Assembly: GCA_018902385.1 (NCBI GenBank)
Contig: JABSSW010000023.1
Coordinates: forward strand, 604,584-668,583
DNA: 64,000 bases
Origin: Physcia stellaris
Taxonomy: Eukaryota; Ascomycota; Lecanoromycetes; Caliciales; Physciaceae
Direction of reading: 5' to 3'
The notes under the pieces: generated by a model
Told to the model about the DNA's origin: nothing
Databases searched by the model: none
Seen by the model: only the letters and a program-made list of their open reading frames with translations
In this document: piece after piece, positions 1-13,269 of the stretch
Layout of the letters: every line of letters starts with the position of its first letter
Position numbering within the stretch: the stretch's first letter is position 1
Program-made: the position numbers and the translations under genes

Positions 1-1734
1 GCGATCGTAAAAATTTTAATTTAATTATTTGCAACGATATTGTAAACGATAATAATAATATCGAAATTGTAATATGTTATTTAATTTTTATTCGAATATT
101 TCATTTGCGATAACGAATTTAAAAAAATCGTTTTGTTGTTTTTTCAATAAATTTTTTGATTTTTTTCTTAACAATCACGAATAAAAAATTGAATAAATGT
201 GTATATCGTCGAACAATTTCAATTCGTAAACAAAATTTCGTTTTTTTGATATTTTTATATGAATTCAATTTTTTGTTACGTCGAAAAAAATGTTCGATTG
301 ATTTTGACGTTTGGAATTTGTTTCGAATCGTTTAATCAAATAATTAAAATCATTGTTTTTTATTGTTTCAAATCAACAACGTTTCGTTAAAAACAAATTT
401 CAAACAATTAAAATTTGTTTCAAATTGTTCATTGTTGATTCAAAATTTACATTTAAAATATTGAATTGTTTCAAAATGTTTTAAAACGCATTAAATAAAT
501 TCATTTTTTTTGTATATTTTTTTTGTTTTGTTGATTGTTGTTCGTGCGCATTATGCATTCAAAAAATTATTAAATTTTTTAATAATTTTTTCATTCGTTT
601 CGTTTTTTTGTTTTAAACATTCAAATCGTTTTTTACATGTCAAAATCATTGATAATTTGTATTGTTTTTGTCGTATCAAATATTTTTTATTTTTTTCATT
701 TCGCGTATGTTTTGAATTTTTTGTTTTAAAATGATTATTAGCGTTATTTTTATCATTGAATTTATCGATTCGTGTTAAATTATTAATTAAATTTTGATTG
801 ATTGTTTTTATTAAACACGAAATGCAAAGTTTGTATTTAATATATATTAAATTGTTTTCGTAATCACATTTTTGCATCGTTATTGATTTTTCGAAACGTT
901 TTTTATAATTTATTTGCAATTTTTTTTTTATTGAATTGTAATTTTCATTCGTTTTGATAAATCAAAATTTTTTTATTGAATTGTAATTTTCATTCGTTTT
1001 GATAAATCAAAATTTTCGATACAAAATATATTTAAATATTTTTTCGTTTTGTACATTCATTTTTTTTATATCATGTTTGTCAATTCAAATCGTACGTGAA
1101 CGTTCATTTTTGATTGTTTTGTTGTTTAATAAAATAATAAAATTGTTTTTTTTCGACGATTCGATTTTCAAATTTGCGTTTTTAATATTTTGTTATTTAT
1201 GATTGAACAATAAACACATTGATATTGCATATATAAATTCGATTTATCAATTTTTCGACACGTTTTTCAATTGTTTCGTTTTCGTATTGAATTCGTTTTT
1301 TTTCGTTGTTTTTTTTGTTTTTAATGAATCGATATTCGAATTTTAAACAATTGATGTCACGCGATCATTGTTTGTAAAACATTTGAAAACAAAACGAAAA
1401 TTCGAAATCGTGTCAAATTTTTTTTTCAAAAAACATGATATGATATTGTTATAATTGGCATTAATTTTTCGATTAACGAATTCATCGATTATATTCGAAT
1501 TATTGATGTCAATTTAAAAAAAAATTGATGTAAAAACGCATAAAACAATTTTTTTGTTGTTTCGCAAAATTTTGATCGTTTCGATGAAATAATCACATTT
1601 CAATGTAATGATTTTTGAAATTTCATTGTTTTTTGCGTTAATTGTGATTCGATTTTTGATTTTGTTTTAATAATATTTGCAAATTTCGTTTTGAATACGA
1701 AAATTCAAATTTGTTCAAATTAATATGTAAAATG
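1..1734. other. RIP-degraded AT-rich DNA, no gene recognised
   Basis: The sequence is strongly AT-rich and nearly lacks CpC, CpT, GpG and ApG, like the rest of the block. Short open frames on both strands (for example 510-734 and 551-919) have Phe/Lys/Asn-rich content that follows base composition alone. No retroelement motif was recognised. It is probably the remnant of an older transposon into which element B inserted, but nothing seen here names it. Confidence 0.6.
925..1014. repeat. Two-copy tandem repeat, 45-bp unit
   Basis: Positions 925-969 and 970-1014 are near-identical copies of a 45-bp unit containing attgaattgtaattttcatt and ending in gataaatcaaaatt. Because the copies remain almost identical inside heavily mutated DNA, the duplication is probably younger than most of the mutation around it. 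No function is apparent. Confidence 0.8.
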
Positions 1735-1739
1735 TAAAA

Positions 1740-1915
1740 TGTCATGCAATGATATGAGTTAACAACAGAATTTTAAATTGCAAAATTAATTATGAAAATC
1801 TAACAAATCATATGTAAATAATTTGATCATAATCGAAATTCGAATCAAGATTTCGATGTGATAAAATAAAAATTCAAACATTTATTAGAATTTAACACAT
1901 AATATGTTCGTCACA
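1740..1915 (-). repeat. Element B 3' LTR
   Basis: This 176-bp repeat pairs with 13270-13446. On the plus strand it runs from TGTCATGCAATG to TTCGTCACA, so on the element's own strand it has the usual TG...CA ends. It differs from its partner at many sites, mostly transitions, showing that the insertion is old. Confidence 0.85.
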
Positions 1916-1975
1916 TTATTTTTCGTTTTTTTTCAATTTCGTTTCGAAACGATTAATCATTTTTTTTCACTTTTT

Positions 1976-3782
1976 TCATCGATCGACGATTCGAAAAATA
2001 TGATTGATTAAAACGTTAATAAACGAACAAATCATTGCGAAAATTGAAATGATCGAAACAAATGCAACAAACGTGATTTGAAATCGAAAATCGAAAAAAC
2101 GACGAAAACGTAAACGAAAACGTAAATCATGTGAATGAAAATCTTGATTGCAAAAATGAAAATCTTGATTACAAAAATGAAAATTTTGATTACAAAAATG
2201 AAAATCTTGATTGCAACGAAATGTAAAAAATATTTGACTTTTTGTATGATGAAATGATCGATTTTTCAAACAAAACAAAACGACAAAACGATATCGATTT
2301 CGCGAACGTATATTGTTGAAAACTTTTCGAATTCGAATTTTTCAAATTTTGATTAATCGATGTCTTTTGATTGATTGCAAACAAAAAATAAACGATGATG
2401 CGAAATTGATATGTGACAAATGATCGAACGTCGATGTTTTGCGAAAAAAAACGACGTTTTTGATGTTGACGTAAATCAAATGATTTAAATTTTTCACGAA
2501 ACATGCGAATCAAATCATCGATGATGAAATAAAATTTCTAATGTTTTGATACAAATGTTCGAAAAAATGAAATCGAAAATGTAAATGAATTGATTGATAG
2601 TTTTTTTATCGATTTCGATGTAATAATGAATGTCGCAATAAAGAAATGTAAACATTTTGATGATATCGATGCAAAACAAAATATCGATTTTGATGTTGCA
2701 AAAAAAATAAACGAAAAAACAAACGAACAATTAAACGTTGCAATTTCGACACGTTTTGATGTAAATTCACGTGTGATTAACATTGTTGCGATTTTCGTTT
2801 GCTTTGATGAAATTTCGTGTAATGCAATCGAGAAATTCGAGCGAATTGATGACATCGATTTGAAAATTGTTGCAAAATGAAATATATGACTTCGTGATGT
2901 TGCAAAAGAAATCGACGAAACAAACGAAATTGACTTTTTCATGAATTTGTACGTAGATTCTGATGTAGAAAATCGAAAATTCGAATTAATATTCGATTTC
3001 TGACTATGTTGCTCGCGAATATGCTAGTGAAGTTTGTTTTTGAAATTGAAATCTTGTTCGCAATGTTTGCAAATCATTTTCGAACAACTGACTTGTTTCG
3101 TATGTTTTAAAAATCGAATTATTGACGAAAAATAAACGAAACATTCAACGCACGAATAATATTGCGACGAAAAATTTGAAATAAAAATAGATAATTTCGA
3201 TGTAAATTCGAACGAAATAGTAAAAAATGCACAAATCAAATTTTTGTCGAAATTTTGTATGATGATGAAATTTGATTGATTTTTGAATCATGCGAATGCA
3301 AAATTTCGAAAACATTTGAACAATAAATCGAACACATTTGATTTCAAATATTGATGTTGAATTTGTTGAAAATTTTGCAAAAAATTCATCATTTTGCTGT
3401 ATAAATCAAATTTCAAAATATCGCATATAAGAATTGAATCGAAAATATCGATATTACGAAATGTTGATTGAATTGTTTTTTTTTGAATTTATTCGATCAA
3501 TTCAACGTGTTTTTTCGCTTTTCATTTGATTTGACATTCAGTCAATTTGATTTCACGTTGTGTTTGTTTCTGAATTTTTTGCTCAGTCGATTGAGCTTTT
3601 TTTTGCTTGAACAAATCGCTCGTCAAGATTTTTGCTTTCGTTTGTATATGAGATTGTAATTTTGTTAATTCGATTTCAAATTTGATTTTTTCAATTAACG
3701 AACAATCGAAATTGTGATACGATTTGTAAATCATCAAAGCAAATTTATGAAAATTAACGCGACAATTTGAGCATTTTATCAA
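1976..3782 (-). pseudogene. Decayed gag-like gene of element B (C2H2 finger, former Pro-rich tail)
   Basis: Read from 3782 downwards, the remnant shows a Lys/Gln-rich probable coiled coil (3522-3782). Next is a finger, C-x2-C-x12-H-x4-H, at about 3006-3071, interrupted by one TAG codon. Then comes a Ser/Phe-rich stretch (2538-2942), followed by a conserved tail (2190-2513) containing MFREKF, INQKTSINQN and SKSFQQYTFAKS. The same tail is readable in the undamaged element (QNRPISQ, SFQQHTPAES near 31957-32060), which makes this a homologous gag-only gene. The Ser/Phe-rich stretch lines up with a Pro-rich stretch there, as expected if CCN codons became TCN or TTN. Several frame changes and stops mean it cannot be translated as one protein. 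Confidence 0.75.
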
Positions 3783-4353
3783 ATTATGTTTTTGATAAAA
3801 TTTCGCGTCGATTAACTCTTGTGATGTAAAATATTTTGAAAATTAATTTTTGATATCGAAAATACGCAATCGTTTTGCAGAGATATCGTGCTTGCTCATC
3901 GCGAAAACAAAAAATGACAATCGATTTGCTAAAAACTAAATAAAAATTTCGAAAAATTCTTCAATAGAAATGATGATGTAAATATTGAATATTTGATTGA
4001 ATGTTTTGATTCGTAAATTGTGATTCGAAATGTTATTGAAATTATCATCGAAACAAAAAACAAATGTTGATTTGTTAAATAAATAAATAAAATTTTGAAA
4101 AATTTTCAAATGTTAAAAATGATTCGAATGCTGAATTACGATGACGATTTTGAAATTTGATATGAAATTTTGAAATCGACTTTTTGAAAAATGTAAATGC
4201 TTATTTAATTTCGCGTATCACAAACGAGCGATAAAATAAATGTAATGATTTGAATAAACGTGTAAAAAAAAATCGAAATTCGTTGATTTGATGATTTAGA
4301 AATTAAAATCTGATCGACGAAATTCTGTTGCGAAATGAAGTTCGCAATGTTCG

Positions 4354-4507
4354 TGTTATGACATTAACTTACTGACATAACTAACTAGATGACTAGTAAA
4401 TGATTGTTTCGAAATCATAATGTCTTGACACGTGTAATATTTAATCAGCAATTTTTTCTAATTAGTCAATTCATTTTTTTTACATCATACAATTCTGTAT
4501 TATAACA
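4354..4507 (+). repeat. Element A 5' LTR
   Basis: The 154-bp repeat starts TGTTATGACATTAAC and ends CTGTATTATAACA. It keeps several CT and AG dinucleotides that are TT and AA in the 3' copy. Of 11 substitutions between the two LTRs, 8 are CT/TT or AG/AA and 3 are CA/TA or TG/TA. Confidence 0.92.
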
Positions 4508-4509
4508 TA

Positions 4510-4521
4510 TGATAACATCAT
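4510..4521 (+). promoter_or_regulatory. Element A primer-binding site
   Basis: TGATAACATCAT begins two bases after the LTR end. It equals TGGTAGCATCAT of the undamaged element (30501-30512) with two G-to-A changes of the local type. A tRNA ending ATGATGCTACCA would pair with it; the tRNA species was not identified. Confidence 0.7.
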
Positions 4522-5476
4522 CGAATTCTGTTTTGCATCATTGATAATTGACAAATCGATTAGAATTTTTTTACGCAATATCAACATTTGTTTGTTAGAA
4601 CATCAACATCAAAATCAACATCAAACGATTCGATTTATTCGATCGATCAATTTCAATTTCAATTTCAATCAATTCGTTCGTTTCGTTGCATTTTCGAATT
4701 TCGTATTGCAATCTGACTCATTTATTACGATATTTTCACGTAAGTGATTTACGAACTGTTTACATTGATTAATCAGCATCGTCGTCGTTCAGCAATATTA
4801 ACAATTTGATTTATTTATCGCATCAAACATCGAATTTTGCTCAATAAGTGAATGATTATTCATCAATTGAGTGTCTTTTTGCTTTGTGAAACGAGTTTGT
4901 CAACAATTTCGTCATTTTGTGTGCGTATTTTCCGATTATTGATCAGAAAATTTCGCATTTGTTTCACAATGTAACACAGACAATGACAAAGTGAATGATT
5001 CAAAGCATTTTTTTTTTATTTTTTTTTTCAGTTTTTCATTTCATTTGCAATTTTATCACTCGTTATTTGCTGTATTTGTTGATTTTTTCGTTGCAATTCG
5101 CACGTTTGTTGCACGTTGACATCAATTCGTTGATTATTGTACATTCGTTTGTTTCAATTCATTATTTATTGTACGTTGCAGAACACGCTGATTATCGTAC
5201 ATTTTTTGACGTGCATTTCGTTTGTTTTTGTATCAATTTTTCAAATTGACATTTTTTTCAATAAAATCGAATATAGTCAGTAAAACGTTCAAACTGTACG
5301 ATTTCAAAATTTTTGCAAACGTATTTTGATTATTCGAAGCATTCGAAATCGAAATTACTGTTTTAAACATTGTATTCAATTCAATTAAATCAATTGATTT
5401 ACGATTTCAATTTTTTCGATTTAAATTCGATTTCAAGAAATTTATTGATTGATTTTCGAATTAAAAACAGTCTCGT

Positions 5477-8390
5477 GTGTTCGTTAAAGTCGTTCGAAAT
5501 TTTTGCAACGTCATTACAATTTATCGTGATTCGAAGTATTTCAAACAATTGATTAAAATTTCACGACAACATTTTTCGTTTAACAGTTTTGTGACATTTT
5601 CGCAAAGTTCAAATACATCATCTAAGTCTGAATTGTCACAAGAATTACGAAATTCGTTTGCAAAAGTTTCACGAATATCACGTCGAAACAAATTCATAAT
5701 TAACATTGAAAACGTTTCTATTCGTTTCGATTTACGTTTTGTTTCGTCAAAAACATCAAATTATTCGTCTGTAATCAATTCATTTTCTCGACGTGTTACA
5801 AGCGTTACGTTTGTTGACGAGATTATTCATCACGAGTTTATTGAATTACAATTAACACGAAATATGATCGATTTCATTGTGAAACAGCAACGAATCATTG
5901 CAATCATTGTACGAAAAACTATTCAAATTATATCTCGTGAACGTGATGATGACGATGATGACGTTAAATCATTTAATTCGTTTAATTTTTCGAATTATTC
6001 GATCAAAATGACAATATTGACAGCAACATTAAGTGAAATTCGATTAATTTTGATTTTTTCGATTCATATTACGATGACAAATCATTGATTAATGAAATTA
6101 ATTCTATCGTTAATATTGAAAAGAATACATATTTTCGCGATGTACATTTGTTCATCGTACGAGCAAAGAAAATGACTTTTACGCGAAACGAACAATTAAT
6201 TAAAAACAATTTGTGACTTAGCTTAAAGAATATTGCGTTGAAATGATGAACAAATAAATTGTTTGACGTCGAACGTCGAATGATTAAAATGATTATAATT
6301 GAACAAAAAGAATTGTTTGAATGAATTAGTTTGTTGCACAACAAATTCAAACAATCTATTAACGTTATTATGAATAATTTAATGCAACAACGTTACACAT
6401 TGAAAAATGTCGTTGTACAGCGTGAATTTCGTGAATACGCACAAAAAATCATTCGATTAATCAAAAATGTTGACATGATCAACGTATTAAATCAATTCGA
6501 TTTCATTTACAATAACATCGATATTGATGTACGAGTTGACACGTTACGTCGTTTCAAAAATAATATCATTATCAACGAAATGCTTAGCGATATGAACGAA
6601 TTCAAACACGATTGATGAATTAAAGCTGTTAAATTACGCAACAATAAAATATTCAATTATGTAAATTGGCGAGATAGTGTCAGACGCAAACTACGTAACT
6701 AAATCTTATACACAAAATGCTTTTACACAATAAAAAACTAATTCATCGTTTTTCAAATCACAGAATTTCAACAGAGTTTTTACGTCGAATTAAATTTTGA
6801 AGTCACAAAATGTTCGATTCTCGACAATATTCATGATTATATATAACGATCAATCGTTTTTTTTTCGCAATTTCAAATTCGACGAATTTCGATTTCGTTT
6901 GACAAAACGTCTTCAAAATCACAACGTGAATTGTTATGGATTTTTTCAATACTTTTTGATCGAAAATTCGCAACGATGAAATGACGTTTCATCAAGCGAT
7001 CGATACGTTGTCGTTTTTTTTCAAGTTTTGCTGAATTTCAAAACGATGTATCGTCAAAATCATCGAAGTTTACAAGCAAATCATTGTTCATTGCGAAATG
7101 AAACAGTTCGCTCAGTTAAATTTCAAGCAACAATGCAAAATACTGATTATGATAATCACTATTTTGTTTGAATGTTCGAAGTCGAAACAATCAAAATTGC
7201 AACGAAATCAAATCAAGCGTCATGAGCTGAACAAAGCACAAACAATCTTCAAGATCTTCGAAAAAGCGAATTCGTTGAAAAGTGAAAATAAAAAAATTTT
7301 GAATCATGCTTTGAGACTGCGCGCGACGCAAATAAAAGCAACGTTTCGAATTGCTTTGTAATCATGTTGCGAAAAAAGGAAAATCTTAATGGAACTTGAC
7401 GAAAAAGATGAATTGAAAGTACATTTGAAATTGACGTTATCGAAATACGAATTTGATGAAGAGCGCTGATATAGAATAGAGATTGCAGATTGTAATGAAA
7501 GAAAAAAAATAACAAATGTAGAGGTTGATCGTCGTTATGATCATGAGAGTTCTGAGTTCGAGAATTGTCTTGCTATGAGATGTATTCGCAATAGTTGTTA
7601 TACACAATATGATTGTCATTTCTTTTCAGATTCGAACCTCAATATTCAAAATAATCGCATTTAATTATTTAGACAAAACGTTTGTTCACAGCAATTCGAT
7701 CAATATAACAATAACAATCGTCAATCGCAATTTCAACGACAATTATTTCAATTTCAATCGTTTCAGCGACAATTTTTTCAATCTCGTTATTCGAATAATA
7801 TTTATCAAAATCAATTTTTTCAATTTCGTCAGAATTATCAGCAAGCAAAATATCAAAATTACAAATCAATTGATTATCAAGTCGATTATTCAAATAATCA
7901 AAAAAATCAATATTCAAACGTCAACGTTTGCACGTTGTTTATTTTATCGAATCGATTACAAATTACAGTCGATTCAACAAACGTCAACGCGTCAAATTCG
8001 AATCAACAGCAATTTATGTCATCGCGACAGTTTTTTAAATCGCTTAACAATATTCAACGAGACGATTATAGTGATTACGATGAATATGCACAGCGTTTTC
8101 AAACAACGTATCAAATTAACGTGATTGACGAAACGAATGAAAATAATTACATAAATGATATTAGCGATGCTCATTGATTAGTCGACTATAATGATATTAA
8201 CGATAACGTATTCGTTTACGATGATCAATCAAATTTACTCGATGATTACAATCAGAACGCGAAAATTGCACAAAATGTCAATTTTTTGTCATCAATTACA
8301 GAAGTCAGCACTGATGCACATATTTGTAATCACTGTAACAATATTTTTACGTTTAGAAATCAATTATTCAAGCATTTACGTAGCGCATGT
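5477..8390 (+). pseudogene. Element A gag remnant with Gln-rich tail and C2HC finger
   Basis: Broken open frames (5477-6088, 6331-6615, 7098-7361, 7692-8177) cover the capsid gene. The motif KNTYFRDVH near 6120-6150 recurs as KNTYFRNVH in element F, which supports a shared Gag. Codons 7692-8177 give a long Gln/Asn/Tyr-rich segment with many intact CAA codons. It is followed by a finger at 8325-8390 of the form C-x2-C-x12-H-x4-C, and then directly by the protease. A CCHC knuckle, typical of many Gypsy Gags, was not seen, so the C2HC finger probably takes its nucleic-acid-binding place. Frame breaks and TGA stops make it non-functional. Confidence 0.75.
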
Positions 8391-9378
8391 TGATTTTTTG
8401 ATACGTTCAAACACGTCAATCACGCAACATTGCACGATAATTTTATGATGTCGCACGTTAATCACGCTGTATCGATAATAAAATTATCATTTTCGTTTAT
8501 TTCAAACATTAAGATTTTTCGCAGAAAGATTTACGAGTTTTCACACGTTTTTTTTTCAGTCAATCGTCGCGTTATTCAGTTTATTGTACGTTTTGACGAA
8601 ATTAGTTTTGATTACGTTTTTCGTGAATATCAATACGATCAGACTATCGTTAAATTAGATAATAGCATCGAAAACATCAAGATATGCATCGATATTGATT
8701 GTTTTGTTATTATGATTGATCGCAAATTTCTTCACACAATTATTATTTAATGTATCGATGCAAAAATTAATTTTATTTATATTTGTGCGAAATGTGAATG
8801 ACAAAATTGTCAAATCAAACAAGTTCATGTTTGTTAATATGACGTTTGATGAAATGTTCAAATCAAAACACGAAATTATTGACGTTATTGAAATTGAAAT
8901 GCATTTTATTGATGATTTTGCAATCAACATATTGTTCGTTAATGATGTTATTTATTCACAAAATATCAAAATAGATTTCGAAAAGCGTCGTTTTATTATA
9001 ATCAAATATGAAAATCTTCGTGTGTCAATTGATGTGTTTAATCGAGTTATTTCGCACGTCAAACGTATCATTCGTTTTCGTCAAACATACATTTTACAAT
9101 TTGATGATTTTGCGAAAATACTCGTTACGTATCACGACTTTTCTTTTGACGATAAAGACTTTTTTTTTGAATTTTATTGTCAATACGATTTAGATTACGA
9201 TGATGACGTGTATGCACACGTTGTGAATAACAATTTATTCAAAATGTTCGTTCGCAACGTTACATTTCAATTTATTACGTTTGCGAAACGTGCACGACTA
9301 AATATGATTATTGAATACAATCAAATTGAATGTTATTTGACTATGTCAAAAAAATCGTACAAAACAATCAATGATTGA
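8391..9378 (+). pseudogene. Element A aspartic protease remnant
   Basis: In frame after the finger, CIDID at about 8685-8699, followed by MIDRKF, matches the retroviral-type protease active site (usual form hydrophobic-DTG with a following IDRKFL). Thr-Gly has become Ile-Asp (ACT to ATT, GGT to GAT), which destroys the flap-side glycine. The frame at 8716-9378 continues with HFIDDFAINILFVNDVI, which corresponds to the beta-strand segment after the active site in fungal Gypsy proteases. The enzyme would have processed Gag-Pol during particle maturation. Element F has the same layout at 25256-26014. Confidence 0.78.
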
Positions 9379-9695
9379 ATGAACGATCGTTTATGAAAAA
9401 AACAATTGATCGTCAATTTTGTTATTTTTGTTGCAACGTATGTTACATTAGACACAATTTCGCACGTTTCGCACGAATCGATTACATCGTTGAACGAGTT
9501 TATTGTATCGTTCATTTCGAGCATTCAGCTCGTTGTGTTTATTGTGTCACAAATCGATTTGAGTCTGAAACACGTGTTATCTAGTGACGTTATCGTGTAC
9601 GAAGTTGAAATGTTCGAATTAGTTAATTTAATGAACAATTATCAGAACATATTTCGCGATTTTGACTTGATTGTAAACATTTCTGAAAACGAATA

Positions 9696-11291
9696 AATGT
9701 TTATTAATTTTAAATCTGAAACTGTATTTAAATTCAACAAAATATATTTTTTAAAAGTCAAGAATCGCAATTTTATTGACGTTATTTTCGACAAATTACA
9801 TCAACAAAACAAATTGCATTGAACGATTCAATTTATTTCGTTCAATTATTCAGTTTTCGTTGTTTGACGCGACATTTTCACAAATAAAAAAAACGTGTAA
9901 TGATAAACATAAAAAACTTAAACGACATCATTGAAAGCGACAATTATTTGTTTTCATTGCAATTTGATATCATAATTGAAATTGTCGATTCATTTTACAT
10001 TTTTATAATTGATGTTGTGAATTGATTTCATCAATTCAACGTGCAACGCAAAAATCGTCACAAGTTCACTATTGTGACGCATCGTGAACAAAAAAAATTC
10101 AATGTAATTTTTATAAATTACAAAAATTCATTTTCATACGTGCAACGTCAAACGAACAAACTATTACGTTCGTACAAACAATTTGTTAAAACGTACGTGA
10201 ACGATATTATCGTTCATTTCAAAATTTTACGAAAACATTTGAAACATTTACGCACGTTTTTTCAAATGTTTCGCACGAAACGCATTAATTTAACTGTCAC
10301 GAAGTCGTTTTTAGCGTATTTTTTTGTTATTTTGTTAAATCAACGAATTGATAGTTTAAACATGTTTATTATTGCTGAAAAAATAATCGTCATTATTTCA
10401 TTACGTTTTTCATTTAGTTTGCGTGATTTCGAAATTTTCATAAAGTTTACGAATTAATTACGTTTATCAATATTTCGTTACGCTCAACGTGTGCAATCGT
10501 TACAAAAACGTAAAATCACGTTCACGAAAAACGTTATTGTCAACGAATTTGCACGAAAAAAACAAACAATTAAGACGCAATTATACGATTTTATTTTCGA
10601 AAAACATATCGTTTTTCGAAACTTGCAGATCGCATTCGTTTCATCAACGTTTTTGATTCATTTCGACAAAAAACGTCGATTTTACATTGATTTGAATATT
10701 TTCAAACAATGAAATTTTGCAACAATAATGTATTACATGCTAAATGATTTATTTAGCGATGTCACGTATTCGCGTACAGTCATTCAATCAATAATGTTTT
10801 TTAGTCGATGTTTGAATGACGTCGAAAAAAACTATTAATCAACAGAATTGAAAATAATCGACATTGTGTGAATAATTCGTAAAGTCAAACATATGATAAA
10901 ATCAATTGAAATATTTTCAGTTATCATTTACATTGATCATTTTGTTGTTGTATTCATTAGTCGACAAAATATTTTCATTATTTTCAATAATGATAAGTTA
11001 AATTTACGATTTGTGCGAATTTCGCAATATTTATTCGATTTTAATTTGTTTGTTAAACACAAAATTGACAAAACGAACGTAATGTCAAATGTTTTATTCA
11101 GATTACAGATTGTCGTGATTATTATTGACAAAATCGACGTATTCGAATCATTGTACGAACATATTTTGAAATTCACGCAAGCAAATTTGATTTTGAAAAC
11201 ATTTTTGTATTTTTATCATGTGACGTTAATAAAAATGTCAAACGATTTCAAAATTCGATTTAAACAAACGTATCAAAATGACGAGCATTGA
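9696..11291 (+). pseudogene. Element A reverse transcriptase and RNase H remnant
   Basis: The reverse transcriptase is readable from FDKLHQQNKL (about 9795) through LNDIIESDNY and IIDVVN-stop-FHQFNVQ (9930-10040) to the catalytic box YVNDII at 10194-10211. The usual YVDD is now YVND, so one of the two metal-binding aspartates is lost. The stop before FHQF is TGA where a Trp stood. RNase H follows: FLIHFDKKRRFYIDLN (about 10650-10700), then the tether region with IIYIDHF and LNLRFVRISQYL (about 10925-11030). The enzyme would copy element RNA into DNA inside Gag particles. The frame shifts at least twice. Confidence 0.88.
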
Positions 11292-11492
11292 TTCAAAATA
11301 TTCGTCATTGTACGATTTGTTGTCGTAATTGACACAATTACGTCAATTACATTTTCGCACGAAATTGTTGTTACGAACGAAACTATATCGACGCACGAAA
11401 TTATTTTTGTAATCACATTTGCTATCGCTTCGCTGAAGATTTACGAGTTTTTTGATTTTCGTGATGTACGCTTTCGATACAAAAATGACTTA

Positions 11493-12890
11493 TTGTATTA
11501 CATTTTTGATTTCGATTCGAAACGTTTGTGCATATTCGCAATCATGAAAATTGAAATATTTCAACAAGTTCACGATTTTACACATCACGACGATTTCATG
11601 CATACATACGATAAATTACGCAATTTTATTTACGTACACTCAATGATTAAACATTTTAAAATTTACATAATTCATTGTTCGAAATGTCAAATTAATTAAA
11701 TCAAACGTCATTTTGTTTACGACGAATTCACATTTATAATATCATCAACGATATTTTTTCATACAATAATTATGAATTTCATCGTGAAACTATCGTTTAA
11801 TCGTGACATGAACGTATTGCTTACGATTACGTGCAAATTTTTCAAGAAAATTTTATTGATTTCGAGTCACGATATTTGATTTGCAACTGACTGAACTAAT
11901 GTAATTATTGTAACGTTTATGAAGCACGATTGAAATATTTCGCATGTTATTGCATCAAATAGAAATAGCAAATTCATGTCAGATTTTTGACAAACGATGT
12001 TCAATAAATTCAAAACAATTATATTCATTTTCACAATTTATCATTTTCAAACGAATGATCAATCGAAACGAATCAATCAATTTATCGAAATCGTTTTGCG
12101 TTTTCACGTCATCGCACATTTCGATGACGAATGAGTCGACGTATTATCGTTTATACAAGTCGATAACAACAACGTCGTTCACATCATTATTGAATACGTT
12201 TCGAACGAATCAGTTTATGAATTCAAAATCAATGATACATTAAACATGTTAACAAATTTATCATTTGCAAATTACAATCAATTGCGTCAAATCAAACGAA
12301 AAAACGTCGAAGTTGTTATGACATTCGTTAACGCTTTGAGCAAAACTCGTTACGATGCAATACACAAGACGTTAAAATTCAAAATTGACGATAAGATGTA
12401 TTTGCGTTTACATCATGACTATACGATATTCGATTTATTTAATCACAAATTGTCGAAACAACGTGTAGAATTTTTTTTTGTCATCGAAAAAATCGACAAT
12501 TTCGTTTTTCGATTACAGTTATTTTTTGTCATGAAAATACATTTTGTTGTATTAATTGCACAGCTAAAATCAATTACGCGTGACACGAATTCTTATGATA
12601 AAACTGTCGATAAAAATTCGTCATCAATTCACGAAAAACAGTTTATTGCATTAATCGAGCAAATTTCGTTGTACGAAATCGAACGTCTGTTGAATCGACG
12701 TATCATTTTTACAGATCGCATCAATTATTTAATCAAATGAAAAAATTACGATTCGAAACACAATGTGTGATATTTTTTGCACGTTCTCGATATTTTCAAA
12801 AATCTCGTCGATATTTACGATTTACAGCATTTCATTGAGATTGACAAAACAGACGAAACACGTGAAAAACGCGAAAAACGCGATAGAAAT
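11493..12890 (+). pseudogene. Element A integrase with chromodomain, remnant
   Basis: The zinc-binding HHCC domain is clear at 11560-11700 (HDFTHHDD, then HCSKCQIN). The catalytic core lies in 11700-12240, where the three acidic positions read MNFIVKL, SNRNSKF and QSKRINQ. All three are changed (Asp to Asn twice, Glu to Lys). The C-terminal region, with KIDDKMYLRLHH, is at 12246-12740. It runs into a chromodomain at about 12680-12850 whose two conserved Trp codons are both TGA (12738-12740 and near 12770). Chromodomains guide chromovirus insertion to marked chromatin, which fits the clustering here. Confidence 0.87.
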
Positions 12891-13024
12891 CGTTTTAGAA
12901 ATAGATTTCGAAAAACAAGACGCGAATAAATGATTAATGTGTGATATGTTGATCAGAACATGATTATATGTATAGATTAAATGTGTCAGTGAAAGCATTG
13001 AGTTTTTTTTTGTTGCTGTGCATT

Positions 13025-13179
13025 TGTTATGACATTAATTTATTGACATAGTTAATTAAATGATTAGTAAATGATTGTTTCGAAATCATAATGTCTTAAC
13101 ACGTGTAATATTTAATCAGCAGTTTTTTCTAATTAGTCAATTCATTTTTTTCTATATCATACAATTCTGTATCATAACA
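13025..13179 (+). repeat. Element A 3' LTR
   Basis: This is the 155-bp partner of 4354-4507, ending in ATCATAACA. It is followed by GTTCG, the second copy of the target duplication. It is slightly more mutated than the 5' LTR at CT and AG sites. Confidence 0.92.
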
Positions 13180-13269
13180 GTTCGATTCAATTGTTTGTTA
13201 CAAATTATGATTGAAACATGTACGAAAACATATCTTTGTTGAATTTGATAAAGTTTAAAATAATATAAA

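Larger units (their letters stand above)
4354..13179 (+). mobile_element. Element A: full-length degraded chromovirus (Ty3/Gypsy)
   Basis: LTRs at 4354-4507 and 13025-13179 have TG...CA ends and are flanked by GTTCG at 4349-4353 and GTTCG at 13180-13184, a 5-bp target-site duplication. The order between them is primer-binding site, gag with a Gln-rich tail and a C2HC finger, protease, reverse transcriptase, RNase H, integrase and a C-terminal chromodomain. This is the order of Ty3/Gypsy chromoviruses. The element is 8,826 bp long with no large deletion, but every gene has stops and altered catalytic residues. It sits inside element B and so is younger than B. Confidence 0.92.

Noticed and set aside
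510-1202. Short Phe-rich frames that look like membrane proteins
   Set aside because: The Phe and Ile content follows from TTT and ATT runs made by mutation. Similar frames occur all over the damaged DNA on both strands.
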